Shown: piece by piece, positions 1 to 7,820 of the stretch
How the letters are laid out: each line of letters begins with the position of its first letter
Position numbering within the stretch: position 1 is the stretch's first letter
Origin: Vibrio anguillarum
GTDB taxonomy: Bacteria > Pseudomonadota > Gammaproteobacteria > Enterobacterales > Vibrionaceae
Assembly: GCF_001989995.2 (NCBI RefSeq)
Contig: NZ_JAHGUP010000095.1
Span: forward strand, 1-52,411
DNA: 52,411 bases
Direction of reading: 5' to 3'
Made by a program: the position numbers and the translations under genes
The notes under the pieces: model-generated
The model's input: the letters and a program-made list of their open reading frames with translations, nothing else
What the model was told of the DNA's origin: nothing
The model's database searches: none

Positions 1-74
1 TCAGATCATGAAACATAAAATTAGTTCAAAAAAATCCCCAAGCAGAGGCTTGGGGATTTGTGTATAAGAGACAG
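1..74. mobile_element. Putative end of an IS50/Tn5-like insertion sequence (continues off the left edge)
   Basis: Read on the minus strand from 74 to 56 the sequence is CTGTCTCTTATACACAAAT. By my comparison it matches the Tn5 mosaic end at 17 of 19 positions and the Tn5 outside end at 17 of 19. Directly inside it lies a strong hairpin (32-59). In the first plus-strand frame, codons run to a TAA at 16-18, which could be the tail of a transposase but is too short to test. IS50-group elements make 9-bp target duplications, so 75-83 would be one copy. The other end and the transposase are outside the window. A leftover sequencing-library adapter is the main alternative, because 16 consecutive bases equal the mosaic end used in tagmentation kits. 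Confidence 0.45.
32..59. terminator. Intrinsic terminator, 12-bp stem
   Basis: Arms AAATCCCCAAGC and GCTTGGGGATTT enclose the loop AGAG. On the minus strand the stem runs into a tract of T, so it would stop transcription leaving the gene at 115-312. It overlaps the putative IS terminal repeat by four bases and may instead belong to the element. Confidence 0.75.
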
Positions 75-114
75 GGCTATGCACCACCCTTAGGAGATTA
101 ATGGTGAGAACTCG

Positions 115-312
115 TCAGTGAAGTATGCCTAGCTCCTTCGCTTCTTCAATGGTTAAACCACTTTCTCGAATCTCTCTTAATGCTTCAATACGACGGCGAG
201 CTTCGGCTGATTTAAGGTTTTTAACTGGTTTTTGAGTTTCTACTTCTTCCGTGAAGTCCCACTTATTTGCAATATCAGTCATTTCGTCATGGTCAATAGA
301 ATTTATGGACAT
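115..312 (-). CDS. Small PA3496-type protein (putative envelope-integrity family)
   Basis: A 65-residue protein that is highly charged and has no signal peptide or membrane segment. The N-terminal half is acidic (DHDEMTDIANKWDF). The C-terminal half is a charged helix containing EARRRIEALREIRESG and ending in a short EEAKELG tail. This layout resembles the small PA3496 family of gammaproteobacteria, whose function is not established. The frame is open for 23 codons further upstream, but I chose the ATG at 312 because GGAGGT lies at ideal spacing before it. The gene points toward the left edge and ends 40 bp from the putative IS end. Confidence 0.7.
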   Translation of the reverse strand: MSINSIDHDEMTDIANKWDFTEEVETQKPVKNLKSAEARRRIEALREIRESGLTIEEAKELGILH

Positions 313-666
313 TGTTACCTCCGAACAAACCACGTAAGGGACATGTAATCTGTAGCAAACGACATTTGATTTGTTAAGCATATTTCGTCCATATTGTGAT
401 TTTGGCGATGGTTTAGAAACCTTATTTTTAAAACTATTAATATTACTTTGCCAACCTTGCTAGACGAGGCTAAATTTAAATATTGCATACATGAATTCAA
501 GCGTTTTAGCGCTCATTTTATTCTGTTGCATACTGTCGCAGCCCCCCTACCCCACGCTCTTTCAATGTGCTGATTTTTAGCACATGGTTCCCCATTTCTG
601 TTTGGCAAATAAGCTTGAAATGCACCAGACTGTAGCTAATACATTTAAAGTTGTAGGTAAGACGCG
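313..666. other. Intergenic region between two divergent genes
   Basis: This AT-rich stretch must carry the promoters of the small gene to the left and the frameshifted gene to the right. TTGGCAAAG near 450-458 on the minus strand could be a -35 element. I see no RNA gene, repeat or convincing ORF. Confidence 0.4.
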
Positions 667-1121
667 ATGTGTAAGCTTCACGACTGGTTAACCGAGATCC
701 ATCAATGGCATCTGAACAAGCGCTATGATCAGGTGGCTCAATTACAACCTCTGATCCTTAATGCTCCACAAGAGATCTGGGGGCCGGATCTGAGTGATGA
801 TCAAAGTAAAGCAATTGCTTGTTGGCTTGATGCTTGCCTGCGCCAATATGAGTACTACAAGCTCATTGACGGTGAGCTTGCCTTCCAATATCTGCAGCTT
901 GTTACGCTCGTTTTCAGCGTTGTGTCTCGGAGCCGAGTAGTGAACTTGAGTTAAAATCTTGGTGTATAAAACGGATGCAGCAGTTGATGGTACTGAGTTT
1001 GGAGCATCTCAACCAACAGCACGTTGATGAGGCCTTATCCCGAAGTTTAATTGATGCTCATGTTCGATTTCTTGCATATTACGCGTGGAACGATGATCAA
1101 GGTATAAAGCGAGGGTATTAA
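667..1121 (+). pseudogene. Hypothetical protein gene broken by a frameshift near 898-903
   Basis: The first frame encodes about 78 residues starting MCKLHDWLTEIHQWHL, rich in Trp, Leu, Gln and Tyr, then degenerates and stops at 954. From about 894 a second frame continues in the same style (CYARFQRCVSEPSSELEL, later RSLIDAHVRFLAYYAW) and ends with TAA at 1119-1121. Joined, they give a helical soluble protein of about 151 residues. One lost base in the run CAGCTTGTTACG would explain the break. I do not recognise the family; its place beside rctB suggests a Vibrio chromosome-2 hypothetical. It could be a true pseudogene or a sequencing error. Confidence 0.65.
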
Positions 1122-1150
1122 TTGATTGCAAGGATCAACAGATAAAAAAA

Positions 1151-1172
1151 TAGCGAGTTATATAACTCGCTA
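1151..1172. terminator. Bidirectional terminator between the hypothetical gene and rctB
   Basis: A 22-bp perfect palindrome with arms TAGCGAGTTAT and ATAACTCGCTA, flanked by A-rich sequence on both sides. It lies between convergent genes. Confidence 0.75.
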
Positions 1173-1310
1173 AAAACATATATGAGCCAATCTATTAATT
1201 CATCAGATATGACAAAAGGTTGTCTATTCGTTTTCTATACTAACGAACCTTCTAAAACAAAATGTCAGCTACATGTCAAGGTTGTGTTGTAAATTGGTTT
1301 TAAATACCTT

Positions 1311-3287
1311 TTAAATACCAATAGCGACTTCATCAAGTGCCCGGAATACGGATTCATCTAAATGCCCCTCGTACACTTGCTTGCACACTTTGCGGCGTAC
1401 CGCGAGACCCGAGATCAAACGTTCGATCGATAAATGTTTATTCTCGTTTTTCGTGTTATAGAGCTCGATCAATTTACTTAACGTCTCATAAGAGATCGCC
1501 TCATTTCCAACCCTCAGCCAATCCAGCTTATCAATCAGCTCTGTACACTCTTCCTTGATGGAGGATGGTGGATGCCCAGTCATTGCTGATAACGCCGTTA
1601 TACTGCGTTCTAGGGCCTCTGGAGAGGTATATTTAGATAAGGTAATCGTAATTTCATCGGCATTGATCTCTACTAGGTGTTTGCGCTGCTTGACTCTTCG
1701 TCCTAGCTTACCCTTTGGAGACGGTGCTTTACGTTGAATCGGTTCAAATTCACCATCAATGATCTCAGAAAGCTCTTCTAGTTTTTGCTTAGAAACCATC
1801 TCATTGCGCAGTGGGTTAGGCAACGTTGGAGCCATGTTGCGTTTGCCTGCATTGGTGGTACGAGCGCGCGAGTAGCGCAGGACTTCTTCCACATCGCACT
1901 TAATGTCGACTTGGTAATCCATCACTTTTTCTTTATCCACCAGTGTGGTGACCGTCAAATGATAGCCCCAAAGATTCACGACAAATAACGAATCGCTGCC
2001 CTTTCCTTCCGATAATCGTTTTAGCTCACGGACAAGATCCATCGAAAAACGACGCCATTCGATATTACGGGCCAACTTTTGGTTCAATTCACTCAGTAGC
2101 ATGCTGTCGGTATGGCGACGCGACATGCGACTGCGGAAATAGGAGTAGAGTTGGAAGACCAACGTATGTTGCTTTAGGATCTCTGGTGGAAACAAGAAAA
2201 AGTAATCGCGAGTGAGTAACTCTTCGTAGAATGAAGGCTCCCACACCAAAATGTACAAATTAGGTTTGATCCTAATTTCACCATCAGCGCCTTCCGTTGG
2301 CGCTTCTTCAGAAGCGGTGATCGTTCTTGCTAGGAACCGAAAACGATCACTCTTAAATCCTTCTGGCATGTTTTCACTCAGCCAACGGCCTGTTAACTCA
2401 TGTAGTTGGAAGTCTGTAAATTCAATCCGATCAATACTATCGCGAATAGAATCTCTTGCTGGGCCACTATCTTTTTTACCGCGAAGCGACAAAATGTCAG
2501 TAATGTACAATGGGGTTTTATTCGGTGTGTGTTTGGTATTAAGTTGGTAATCTTCTTGGTGATGATCGTGGTATTGCACCGTTAAGGTGAACAGTGCAAA
2601 CAGTGTCATTAGATCATCGACTGTCATGATATTTTTAGAAGAACGAGTTTCAATGATCGCACGGGTACCAGAAATCGACACCATTGATTTCTGGTAGCTT
2701 TTACGAGTTCTCGGTGGAGCTAATGCTTGATCAATGATCCCAGCCCAATTGGTGGGTGAAACCACAAACTGATCCGCTTCGTCTTTCATCGCTGGTGGAA
2801 TATTTAGCCCATGTTCTGTCAACAAACGCTTATTGACCTGAGTTTGAGCCAGCGCTTTTGAACGCTTGCGTTTTTCTGTCTGTTTTACTGATTCAGTTAC
2901 CAGACTGGTTGAACCAAGCACAGAGATGAGCTTATTTGGGTTAACAAATTTATGCAGCATTGTCTTGCCAGCTAAACCTTCTTCAAATCTCACCGGGATC
3001 TGTTTAAATAAACCAATACTTACTGCAGCACGCAGCCGTTGCTGAATAGCCGCTCTGGTCAATTGGCCATCGGTTGCTTCAATTAACTCTGTTGTTGAGA
3101 CTAACCCATCTTGGCTGCGGAAACCTCTTAATGAGATCAGGTTAAGAAGTTCAACGATACTTTTGGTAACACCTTTAAAATGTTGGTATTGATCAACCCA
3201 ATCAACAGCAGTTTCTGAAACTTCAAAAAGATGCCCATCTTTGTGGCTCCTTGGTGCTTTGATCAATATTTTTTCGTCTGCGTTCAT
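1311..3287 (-). CDS. rctB: RctB, initiator of chromosome 2 replication
   Basis: This 658-residue protein has the length and character of Vibrio RctB, which is found only in Vibrionaceae. RctB binds the iterons of ori2 to open the origin and binds 29-mer and 39-mer sites to limit initiation. In V. cholerae it folds into four domains, the inner ones winged-helix, with a C-terminal part used in dimer and oligomer control. Recognisable here are a basic segment near residues 136-146 (KRKRSKAL), a long conserved middle (about 170-480) and the basic tract LGRRVKQRKH near 535. The start ATG has only a weak ribosome site. The gene is read away from ori2. A 29-mer-type operator 23 bp upstream of the start implies autorepression, and iteron GATC sites imply Dam dependence of the system. 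Confidence 0.97.
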   Translation of the reverse strand: MNADEKILIKAPRSHKDGHLFEVSETAVDWVDQYQHFKGVTKSIVELLNLISLRGFRSQDGLVSTTELIEATDGQLTRAAIQQRLRAAVSIGLFKQIPVRFEEGLAGKTMLHKFVNPNKLISVLGSTSLVTESVKQTEKRKRSKALAQTQVNKRLLTEHGLNIPPAMKDEADQFVVSPTNWAGIIDQALAPPRTRKSYQKSMVSISGTRAIIETRSSKNIMTVDDLMTLFALFTLTVQYHDHHQEDYQLNTKHTPNKTPLYITDILSLRGKKDSGPARDSIRDSIDRIEFTDFQLHELTGRWLSENMPEGFKSDRFRFLARTITASEEAPTEGADGEIRIKPNLYILVWEPSFYEELLTRDYFFLFPPEILKQHTLVFQLYSYFRSRMSRRHTDSMLLSELNQKLARNIEWRRFSMDLVRELKRLSEGKGSDSLFVVNLWGYHLTVTTLVDKEKVMDYQVDIKCDVEEVLRYSRARTTNAGKRNMAPTLPNPLRNEMVSKQKLEELSEIIDGEFEPIQRKAPSPKGKLGRRVKQRKHLVEINADEITITLSKYTSPEALERSITALSAMTGHPPSSIKEECTELIDKLDWLRVGNEAISYETLSKLIELYNTKNENKHLSIERLISGLAVRRKVCKQVYEGHLDESVFRALDEVAIGI

Positions 3288-3309
3288 TATTAGATCCGTA
3301 TCACACTAG

Positions 3310-3331
3310 CCGTAATATCGCTATAGTTCCA
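3310..3331 (+). promoter_or_regulatory. 29-mer-type RctB operator in the rctB promoter (core)
   Basis: The core starts CCGTAATAT and ends ATAGTTCCA, 22 bases in all. The 39-mer-like sites elsewhere in the window have the same ends with a 32-base core, exactly 10 bases (one helical turn) longer. This is the relation expected between the V. cholerae 29-mer and 39-mers. Its place just upstream of rctB fits autorepression. Confidence 0.7.
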
Positions 3332-3379
3332 ATAGAATAAAGAAAAAGAGATCATAAATAAAGAAAAACTTATTGCTTT

Positions 3380-3440
3380 TAAATAACTGATCTTTTTGAT
3401 TATTCTGATCTATATTGCTTATATGATCTAATGATCAGGC
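3380..3440. other. DNA unwinding element with phased TGAT/ATCA repeats
   Basis: TGAT occurs on the plus strand at 3388, 3397, 3406, 3424 and 3432, spaced 9, 9, 18 and 8 bases, so ATCA is repeated on the minus strand. The surroundings are very AT-rich. In V. cholerae RctB binds ATCA repeats on one strand of the melted element. Confidence 0.65.
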
Positions 3441-3499
3441 CTTAATGAGCAGCCTAGTTGATTGTTTTATAAGGAGAAAAAAAAATCCCCTTCAGAAGC

Positions 3500-3624
3500 A
3501 TGATCATAGAAAACTGAAAACATGATCATTGTAGAGAAGAAAGCATGATCAATCACATTCCGAACGATGATCATCAGACGAGTGAATCAATGATCAAACA
3601 CTTTCTTAAAGCATGATCATGGTT
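3500..3624 (+). repeat. Array of six RctB iterons (12-mers)
   Basis: ATGATCA occurs at 3500, 3522, 3545, 3567, 3590 and 3613, with start-to-start distances of 22, 23, 22, 23 and 23. That places all six on one face of the helix, two turns apart. Several copies extend to the left as AAGCATGATCA. Each holds a GATC, so binding is probably Dam-dependent as in V. cholerae. Further single copies lie at 3431, 3712 and 3831. Confidence 0.93.
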
Positions 3625-3634
3625 CATGCACAAC

Positions 3635-3643
3635 TTATCCACA
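3635..3643 (+). promoter_or_regulatory. DnaA box
   Basis: TTATCCACA, the perfect consensus, 16 bases after the last phased iteron. One DnaA box is expected in ori2. Confidence 0.85.
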
Positions 3644-3934
3644 TGATGAGTTGAAGTGATTATTTTATTTGAGCTAGATGAAGAATATGGGCTTGGTTTT
3701 TCTTTGGAAAGATGATCAAGGAAGTGCATTAAATGTTCTTTCAAAGTCGATTTTGGCATAAACACGAATTGAAATGACAAATAACTCTTTTAACGGCTTC
3801 TATTATAAGGAGTGAGAGTGTGTCGAAAGCATGATCAAGAGCGTATTGAAGAAGGTTTTGTTATTTGGTGTGTTTTAAATTTTACTTGTTATGTACTAGG
3901 TATCTTGCTCAGCCCCTACTCCATCTGCAATCAC

Positions 3935-3995
3935 CCGTAATTATGCGCTATTTTTACATGCTTCCGAGCTTAAATCACACTTGATCATTGATCCG
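3935..3995 (+). promoter_or_regulatory. 39-mer-like RctB sites in the rctA-like region (two overlapping candidates)
   Basis: The core 3935-3966 starts CCGTAATTATG and ends CATGCTTCCG. A second 32-base core, 3964-3995, starts CCG and ends TTGATCATTGATCCG; by my count it matches the distal site at 35479 at about 22 of 32 positions. They share three bases, so probably only one is the main site. Such sites in V. cholerae inhibit initiation by RctB binding and iteron handcuffing. Confidence 0.55.
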
Positions 3996-4083
3996 ATGAA
4001 GATCCATTTGTTTTCTGATTATTTGCCGATAAGGAAGGCGCTAATTCCTCTTGATCATTGTTCCTGTGGCGAGGGATCTCTTC

Positions 4084-4121
4084 GGACGCATGATCATCAT
4101 GTTAGCCTTGATCATGCGTCC
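4084..4121. repeat. 13-bp perfect inverted repeat containing iteron cores
   Basis: Arms GGACGCATGATCA (4084-4096) and TGATCATGCGTCC (4109-4121) are separated by 12 bases. Each arm contains an iteron core in opposite orientation. It lies in the negative-control part of ori2. Confidence 0.8.
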
Positions 4122-4237
4122 TGCTCCCCTGACGAAAAGGATAAGTTTCCCCTGCCCTGTCGCTCTAGTTATTATTATTCATGTTCTACGATTATTTAAT
4201 TGATCTGCCGGGGGAACATCATTCCAAATGACACATA

Positions 4238-4269
4238 CCGTAAATTATGCTGCTCCTCTAATCGTTCCG
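4238..4269 (+). promoter_or_regulatory. 39-mer-like RctB site upstream of parA
   Basis: A 32-base core that starts CCGTAAATTATG and ends AATCGTTCCG. It has the same ends and length as the site at 35479. It sits 15 bp before a parS2 site, so RctB and ParB could meet here and link replication control to parAB expression. Confidence 0.65.
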
Positions 4270-4283
4270 GGTATTTTAAGCTT

Positions 4284-4298
4284 ATTTACAATGTAAAT
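4284..4298. promoter_or_regulatory. parS2 site
   Basis: ATTTACAATGTAAAT fits the chromosome-2 consensus TTTACANTGTAAA exactly. ParB2 binds such sites, and this one lies upstream of parA, where binding may also affect parAB transcription. Confidence 0.88.
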
Positions 4299-4516
4299 AA
4301 GTTACGTTGTAATACTTTAAATGTTCAAATAAATAATGGACTACGTTAGCTATTATTTAAGGAAAAACGATGACCATAATGAGGTCAATTCATTAAATTC
4401 CGATATATTTTTCTATTTATTGTGATATTAACCCAAAAGTGAATGTTCACCTTTTTGTTGAGTATTAAATTGTTTGCTGTACAATCTGCGTTAGGTACTT
4501 ATTATGGAATTTGGCA

Positions 4517-5734
4517 ATGAAAAGAGAACAAACCATAGCGAATCTCTACCAGCTCGCCGAGCAAACTCAACAGGTGCAAGCTGACCGAATTGAAATTGTT
4601 TTAGAAGAACGTAGTGATGACCATTTCCCAGCGATGTCAAAAGCGTTAATGGAAACTCGTTCAGGCTTAACACGCCGTAAGCTAGATGATGCCATTTCCA
4701 AAATGGAACAAGCTGGCCATCAATTTACTAAAAACAATGCAAATCACTATTCAATTTCTTTAGCGGAAGCCCATATGCTCATGGATGCCGCTGGTGTGCC
4801 TAAATTCCACCAAAGGAAAAAGCATGGTGATCATAAGCCTTGGGTCATCAATGTTCAGAACCAAAAGGGGGGGACAGGTAAATCAATGACGGCTGTCCAT
4901 CTGGCGGCGTGCCTCGCCCTGAATTTGGATCAGCGTTACCGTATCTGCTTGATTGACTTAGATCCGCAAGGCTCATTACGGTTATTTCTCAACCCGCAAA
5001 TCAGTTTATCAGAGCACAGTAATATCTATTCTGCCGTTGATATTATGTTAGACAACGTGCCTGAAGACACTGAAGTGGACAAGGCGTTCTTACATAAGAA
5101 CGTGATGTTACCAACCCAATATCCCAATTTAAAAACCATCTCTGCATTTCCTGAAGATGCAATGTTTAACGCAGAAGCGTGGCAGTATCTTTCGCAAAAC
5201 CAATCGCTTGATATTGTTCGACTGCTGAAAGAGAAACTTATCGATAAGATTGGCGATGATTTTGACATCATTATGATTGATACTGGCCCACACGTTGATC
5301 CATTGGTATGGAATGCAATGTATGCTTCCAATGCATTGCTGATCCCGTGCGCGGCTAAGCGATTAGATTGGGCGTCAACCGTCAATTTCTTTCAACACCT
5401 TCCTACGGTTTATGAAATGTTTCCAGAAGATTGGAAAGGGTTAGAATTTGTACGTTTGATGCCGACGATGTTTGAAGATGATAATAAAAAGCAAGTCTCG
5501 GTATTAACGGAAATGAATTACCTGTTGGGTGATCAAGTCATGATGGCGACGATTCCGCGTAGCCGAGCATTTGAAACCTGTGCTGACACCTACAGCACCG
5601 TTTTTGATCTCACCACCAGCGATTTTGAAGGTGGTAAAAAGACGCTAGCGACTGCGCAAGACGCTGTGCAAAAAAGTGCACTGGAGCTTGAGCGAGTGCT
5701 TCACAGTCATTGGTCATCACTAAATCAGGGGTAA
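4517..5734 (+). CDS. parA: ParA2, chromosome 2 partition ATPase
   Basis: A 405-residue ParA of the large plasmid-like type. The N-terminal 100 residues form a helix-turn-helix region (LTRRKLDDAISKME near 50-65). The deviant Walker A motif KGGTGKS lies near 117-123, LIDLDPQGS near 145-153, and IIMIDTGPHVD further on. ParA2 forms ATP-dependent DNA-bound filaments that move ParB2-parS2 complexes and so the ori2 region. The N-terminal domain usually represses its own promoter. I chose the ATG at 4517; a TTG two codons earlier is also possible. It starts the parAB operon, with parB seven bases behind, and lies downstream of parS2 and 39-mer-like sites. Confidence 0.96.
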   Translation: MKREQTIANLYQLAEQTQQVQADRIEIVLEERSDDHFPAMSKALMETRSGLTRRKLDDAISKMEQAGHQFTKNNANHYSISLAEAHMLMDAAGVPKFHQRKKHGDHKPWVINVQNQKGGTGKSMTAVHLAACLALNLDQRYRICLIDLDPQGSLRLFLNPQISLSEHSNIYSAVDIMLDNVPEDTEVDKAFLHKNVMLPTQYPNLKTISAFPEDAMFNAEAWQYLSQNQSLDIVRLLKEKLIDKIGDDFDIIMIDTGPHVDPLVWNAMYASNALLIPCAAKRLDWASTVNFFQHLPTVYEMFPEDWKGLEFVRLMPTMFEDDNKKQVSVLTEMNYLLGDQVMMATIPRSRAFETCADTYSTVFDLTTSDFEGGKKTLATAQDAVQKSALELERVLHSHWSSLNQG

Positions 5735-5741
5735 GTAAAAC

Positions 5742-6713
5742 ATGGCAATTAAAACGTCTGAACTAAATGCGAAACTGTTTGGTAAAGCGAATAAGCGACG
5801 TGCAACCACCCCGCAAGAAGCCCAAACGGCAGCGAAAGAACAAGCGCAAATCATCGAATTGGCGGTTGCGGGAGAAGAGTTAGTCACTTTCGAACTGGTC
5901 AGGATTCCCGCTGATCAAGTAGCGGAAAAGACGATTGTTTTTACGCAGAATGCGCGTGAACAAGCTTTTCTGAATGAGCATGCTCTATCTGATGTATTGA
6001 GTACATTACGCGAGCGTGGTCAGCAATATCCTGCGGTTGGTCGTAAAACCGCTGGGGGCAAAATTGAAGTCCTTGATGGCAGCCGTCGTCGAATGTCTTG
6101 TATCTTGGCGGGTAAAGAATTTTTGGTTTATGTCGCTGAAGACATAAACTCGGAACATGCGAAGTTTCTTTCGGATGTGGCAAACGCGCACAAGCCGCTT
6201 TCTCTTTATGAGAAGGGTAAAGAGATGCAAGCGAAGCTGGATAACGGTGAAGCGGAAGACCAAAAAGCTTTAGCCAAGATATTTCAGTGCAGTGAGGCCC
6301 TAGTAAGTGGTGCTCTAAAAGCAGCGGCTTTGCCACTTGAGCTGTTGCAAGCTTATCCAAATGTGGTTGAATTAGGTCGTCCAACCATAGTTAAATTGCA
6401 TAAACAATTTAATGAACTCGATGCAAAGCAACAAGCAAATTTGTTGGAAAAGTGTCAATCTGAAGATGGATTTGTTTGGCAGCGTAGTAGCGTACAAGGT
6501 GTTGCCCGATTGACGAAAGAAGTCACAGAGACAATTGAGTCTTGGATACAAGAGTTGTTGCCACCTAAGCGCTCTGAGCATGTAAAAATTGATCTGATCA
6601 AAGGCCGCGTAAGTTACAGTCGTAAAGGCAGTAATTTAGCGCTTAATTTGAAAAAGGTGGATGATGCTACGGTGCAAGAAATATTAGATTTTATCCAATC
6701 TAAGCTTGATTAA
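5742..6713 (+). CDS. parB: ParB2, chromosome 2 centromere-binding protein
   Basis: A 323-residue ParB-family protein that binds the parS2 sites in this window. The N-terminal tail is basic, for contact with ParA. The ParB N-domain spans about 50-150 and has GSRRR at 113-117, the place of the CTP-binding arginine motif of the family. A helix-turn-helix follows (about 165-215, ALAKIFQCSEALVSGALKAA), and the C-terminal 80 residues are for dimerisation. It follows parA by seven bases with its own ribosome site and ends before a strong terminator. Identity is secured by the pairing with parA and ori2. Confidence 0.96.
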   Translation: MAIKTSELNAKLFGKANKRRATTPQEAQTAAKEQAQIIELAVAGEELVTFELVRIPADQVAEKTIVFTQNAREQAFLNEHALSDVLSTLRERGQQYPAVGRKTAGGKIEVLDGSRRRMSCILAGKEFLVYVAEDINSEHAKFLSDVANAHKPLSLYEKGKEMQAKLDNGEAEDQKALAKIFQCSEALVSGALKAAALPLELLQAYPNVVELGRPTIVKLHKQFNELDAKQQANLLEKCQSEDGFVWQRSSVQGVARLTKEVTETIESWIQELLPPKRSEHVKIDLIKGRVSYSRKGSNLALNLKKVDDATVQEILDFIQSKLD

Positions 6714-6733
6714 GCATCCATCATGTAAAGAAT

Positions 6734-6759
6734 AAAAAACCCGCCACGGCGGGTTTTTT
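6734..6759. terminator. Bidirectional terminator between parB and the convergent binding-protein gene
   Basis: A GC stem CCCGC/GCGGG is flanked by AAAAAA and TTTTTT, 20 bases after the parB stop. Confidence 0.9.
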
Positions 6760-6785
6760 AGTAACTAAGTCTATTCAGTTCGAAT

Positions 6786-7820
6786 CTATTGATTTCTTAA
6801 ACGCTGCCAGTATTTTTCGTAGATAGCGAGCGCTTCAGGCCCAACATCATTAATGAATTCTCCTTTAGCCATATCTTCATCGGCTGGAAAAATTGTTGGA
6901 TTGTCGCGAAGTTCTGCTGGAAGCAACGCTCGGCCGCTTTTTGTTGCCGATGCATAACCTAAGCTATTCACAATCTCAGCTTGGTTCTCTGCTTGATACA
7001 TGAAGTTGATGAATTTATTCGCCAACGCTTTGTTGTTGCTTCCTGATGGAATAGTAAAGTTATCCATCCACAAGACTGCGCCTTCTTCCGGCATTACAAA
7101 TTTTAGCTCTGGCATCTCAACTTGGCCTTGGTAGGCATTCCCGTTCCATTGCATCCCTAACGCTGCTTCACCTGAGACATAAGGCACATGTGGCGCATCA
7201 GAGTTATACAACAGTACATTATCTTTTAACGCGACCAATGATTGGTAGGCTTTTTCAATCTCTTTTTCATTTTTTGTATTAATACTGAAGCCATTTAAGA
7301 TCAGCGCCATACCAAAGACATCGCGAATATCGTCAATCAACATCACTTGTTGGCTATATTTCTTATCCCACAAATCAGCCCAGCGAGAGATACCTTCTGG
7401 TACTAATGCTTCGTTATAGCTGAGGCCAGTGATCCCCCAAATATAGGGCAGGGAATAACTATTTTTGGGATCGTGTGCTTGGCCGAGTAGTGAAGGCATG
7501 GCATCTTTCATGTTCGGGATTTGTGCATGATCCAGCTCGGTTAGTAACCCTTCACGTCCCATTTTTTCAATGAAATACGCTGAGGCAAAAACCACATCAT
7601 AACCGCCACCTTTGAGCAACTTGAGCTTGGTATACATTGACTCGTTATTTTCAAAGGTCGAATAGTTAATCGTTACCCCTTCCTGCTGCTCAAACTGCTT
7701 GAGGGATTTTTCTGGAAGATATCCTCCCCATGCATAAACGTTGAGTATTTTGTTGTCCGCGCTTACGTGTGAAGAGGCTAGAACTGCTGTCAAAACCAAT
7801 CCTTTGATGAAAGTTTTCAT
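6786..7820 (-). CDS. PotD-like periplasmic polyamine-binding protein
   Basis: A 344-residue substrate-binding protein of the PotD/PotF family. It has a signal peptide of about 21 residues (cleavage after SHVSA), then the family start LNVYAWGGYLPEKSLKQFE. Typical later segments are YDVVFASAYFIEKM, SLPYIWGITGLSYNE and LWMDNFTIPSGSNNKALA near the hinge and pocket. Family members bind spermidine or putrescine and deliver it to a PotABC importer. No ATPase or permease genes are beside it, so it either serves a remote transporter or acts as a sensor partner, as NspS does for MbaA in V. cholerae. It lies alone and convergent with parB. Confidence 0.85.
   Translation of the reverse strand: MKTFIKGLVLTAVLASSHVSADNKILNVYAWGGYLPEKSLKQFEQQEGVTINYSTFENNESMYTKLKLLKGGGYDVVFASAYFIEKMGREGLLTELDHAQIPNMKDAMPSLLGQAHDPKNSYSLPYIWGITGLSYNEALVPEGISRWADLWDKKYSQQVMLIDDIRDVFGMALILNGFSINTKNEKEIEKAYQSLVALKDNVLLYNSDAPHVPYVSGEAALGMQWNGNAYQGQVEMPELKFVMPEEGAVLWMDNFTIPSGSNNKALANKFINFMYQAENQAEIVNSLGYASATKSGRALLPAELRDNPTIFPADEDMAKGEFINDVGPEALAIYEKYWQRLRNQ

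Larger units (their letters stand above)
3288..4300. other. ori2, origin of replication of chromosome 2
   Basis: This non-coding kilobase between rctB and parA has the parts of a Vibrio ori2 in the expected order from the rctB side: 29-mer operator, AT-rich unwinding element, six phased iterons, DnaA box, then the rctA-like negative-control region with 39-mer-like sites and a parS2 site. ATGATCA or its complement occurs at least 13 times in 3431-4115, so the region is dense in Dam sites. ORFs of 60-70 codons inside it (3574-3780 minus, 3981-4199 plus) cross the repeats and are not convincing genes. In V. cholerae the equivalent rctA is transcribed but acts as DNA. Confidence 0.95.

Noticed and set aside
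3574..4199. ORFs of 68 and 72 codons inside ori2
   Set aside because: They cross the iterons and 39-mer-like sites, have poor starts and no recognisable domain. The rctA-like region acts as DNA.
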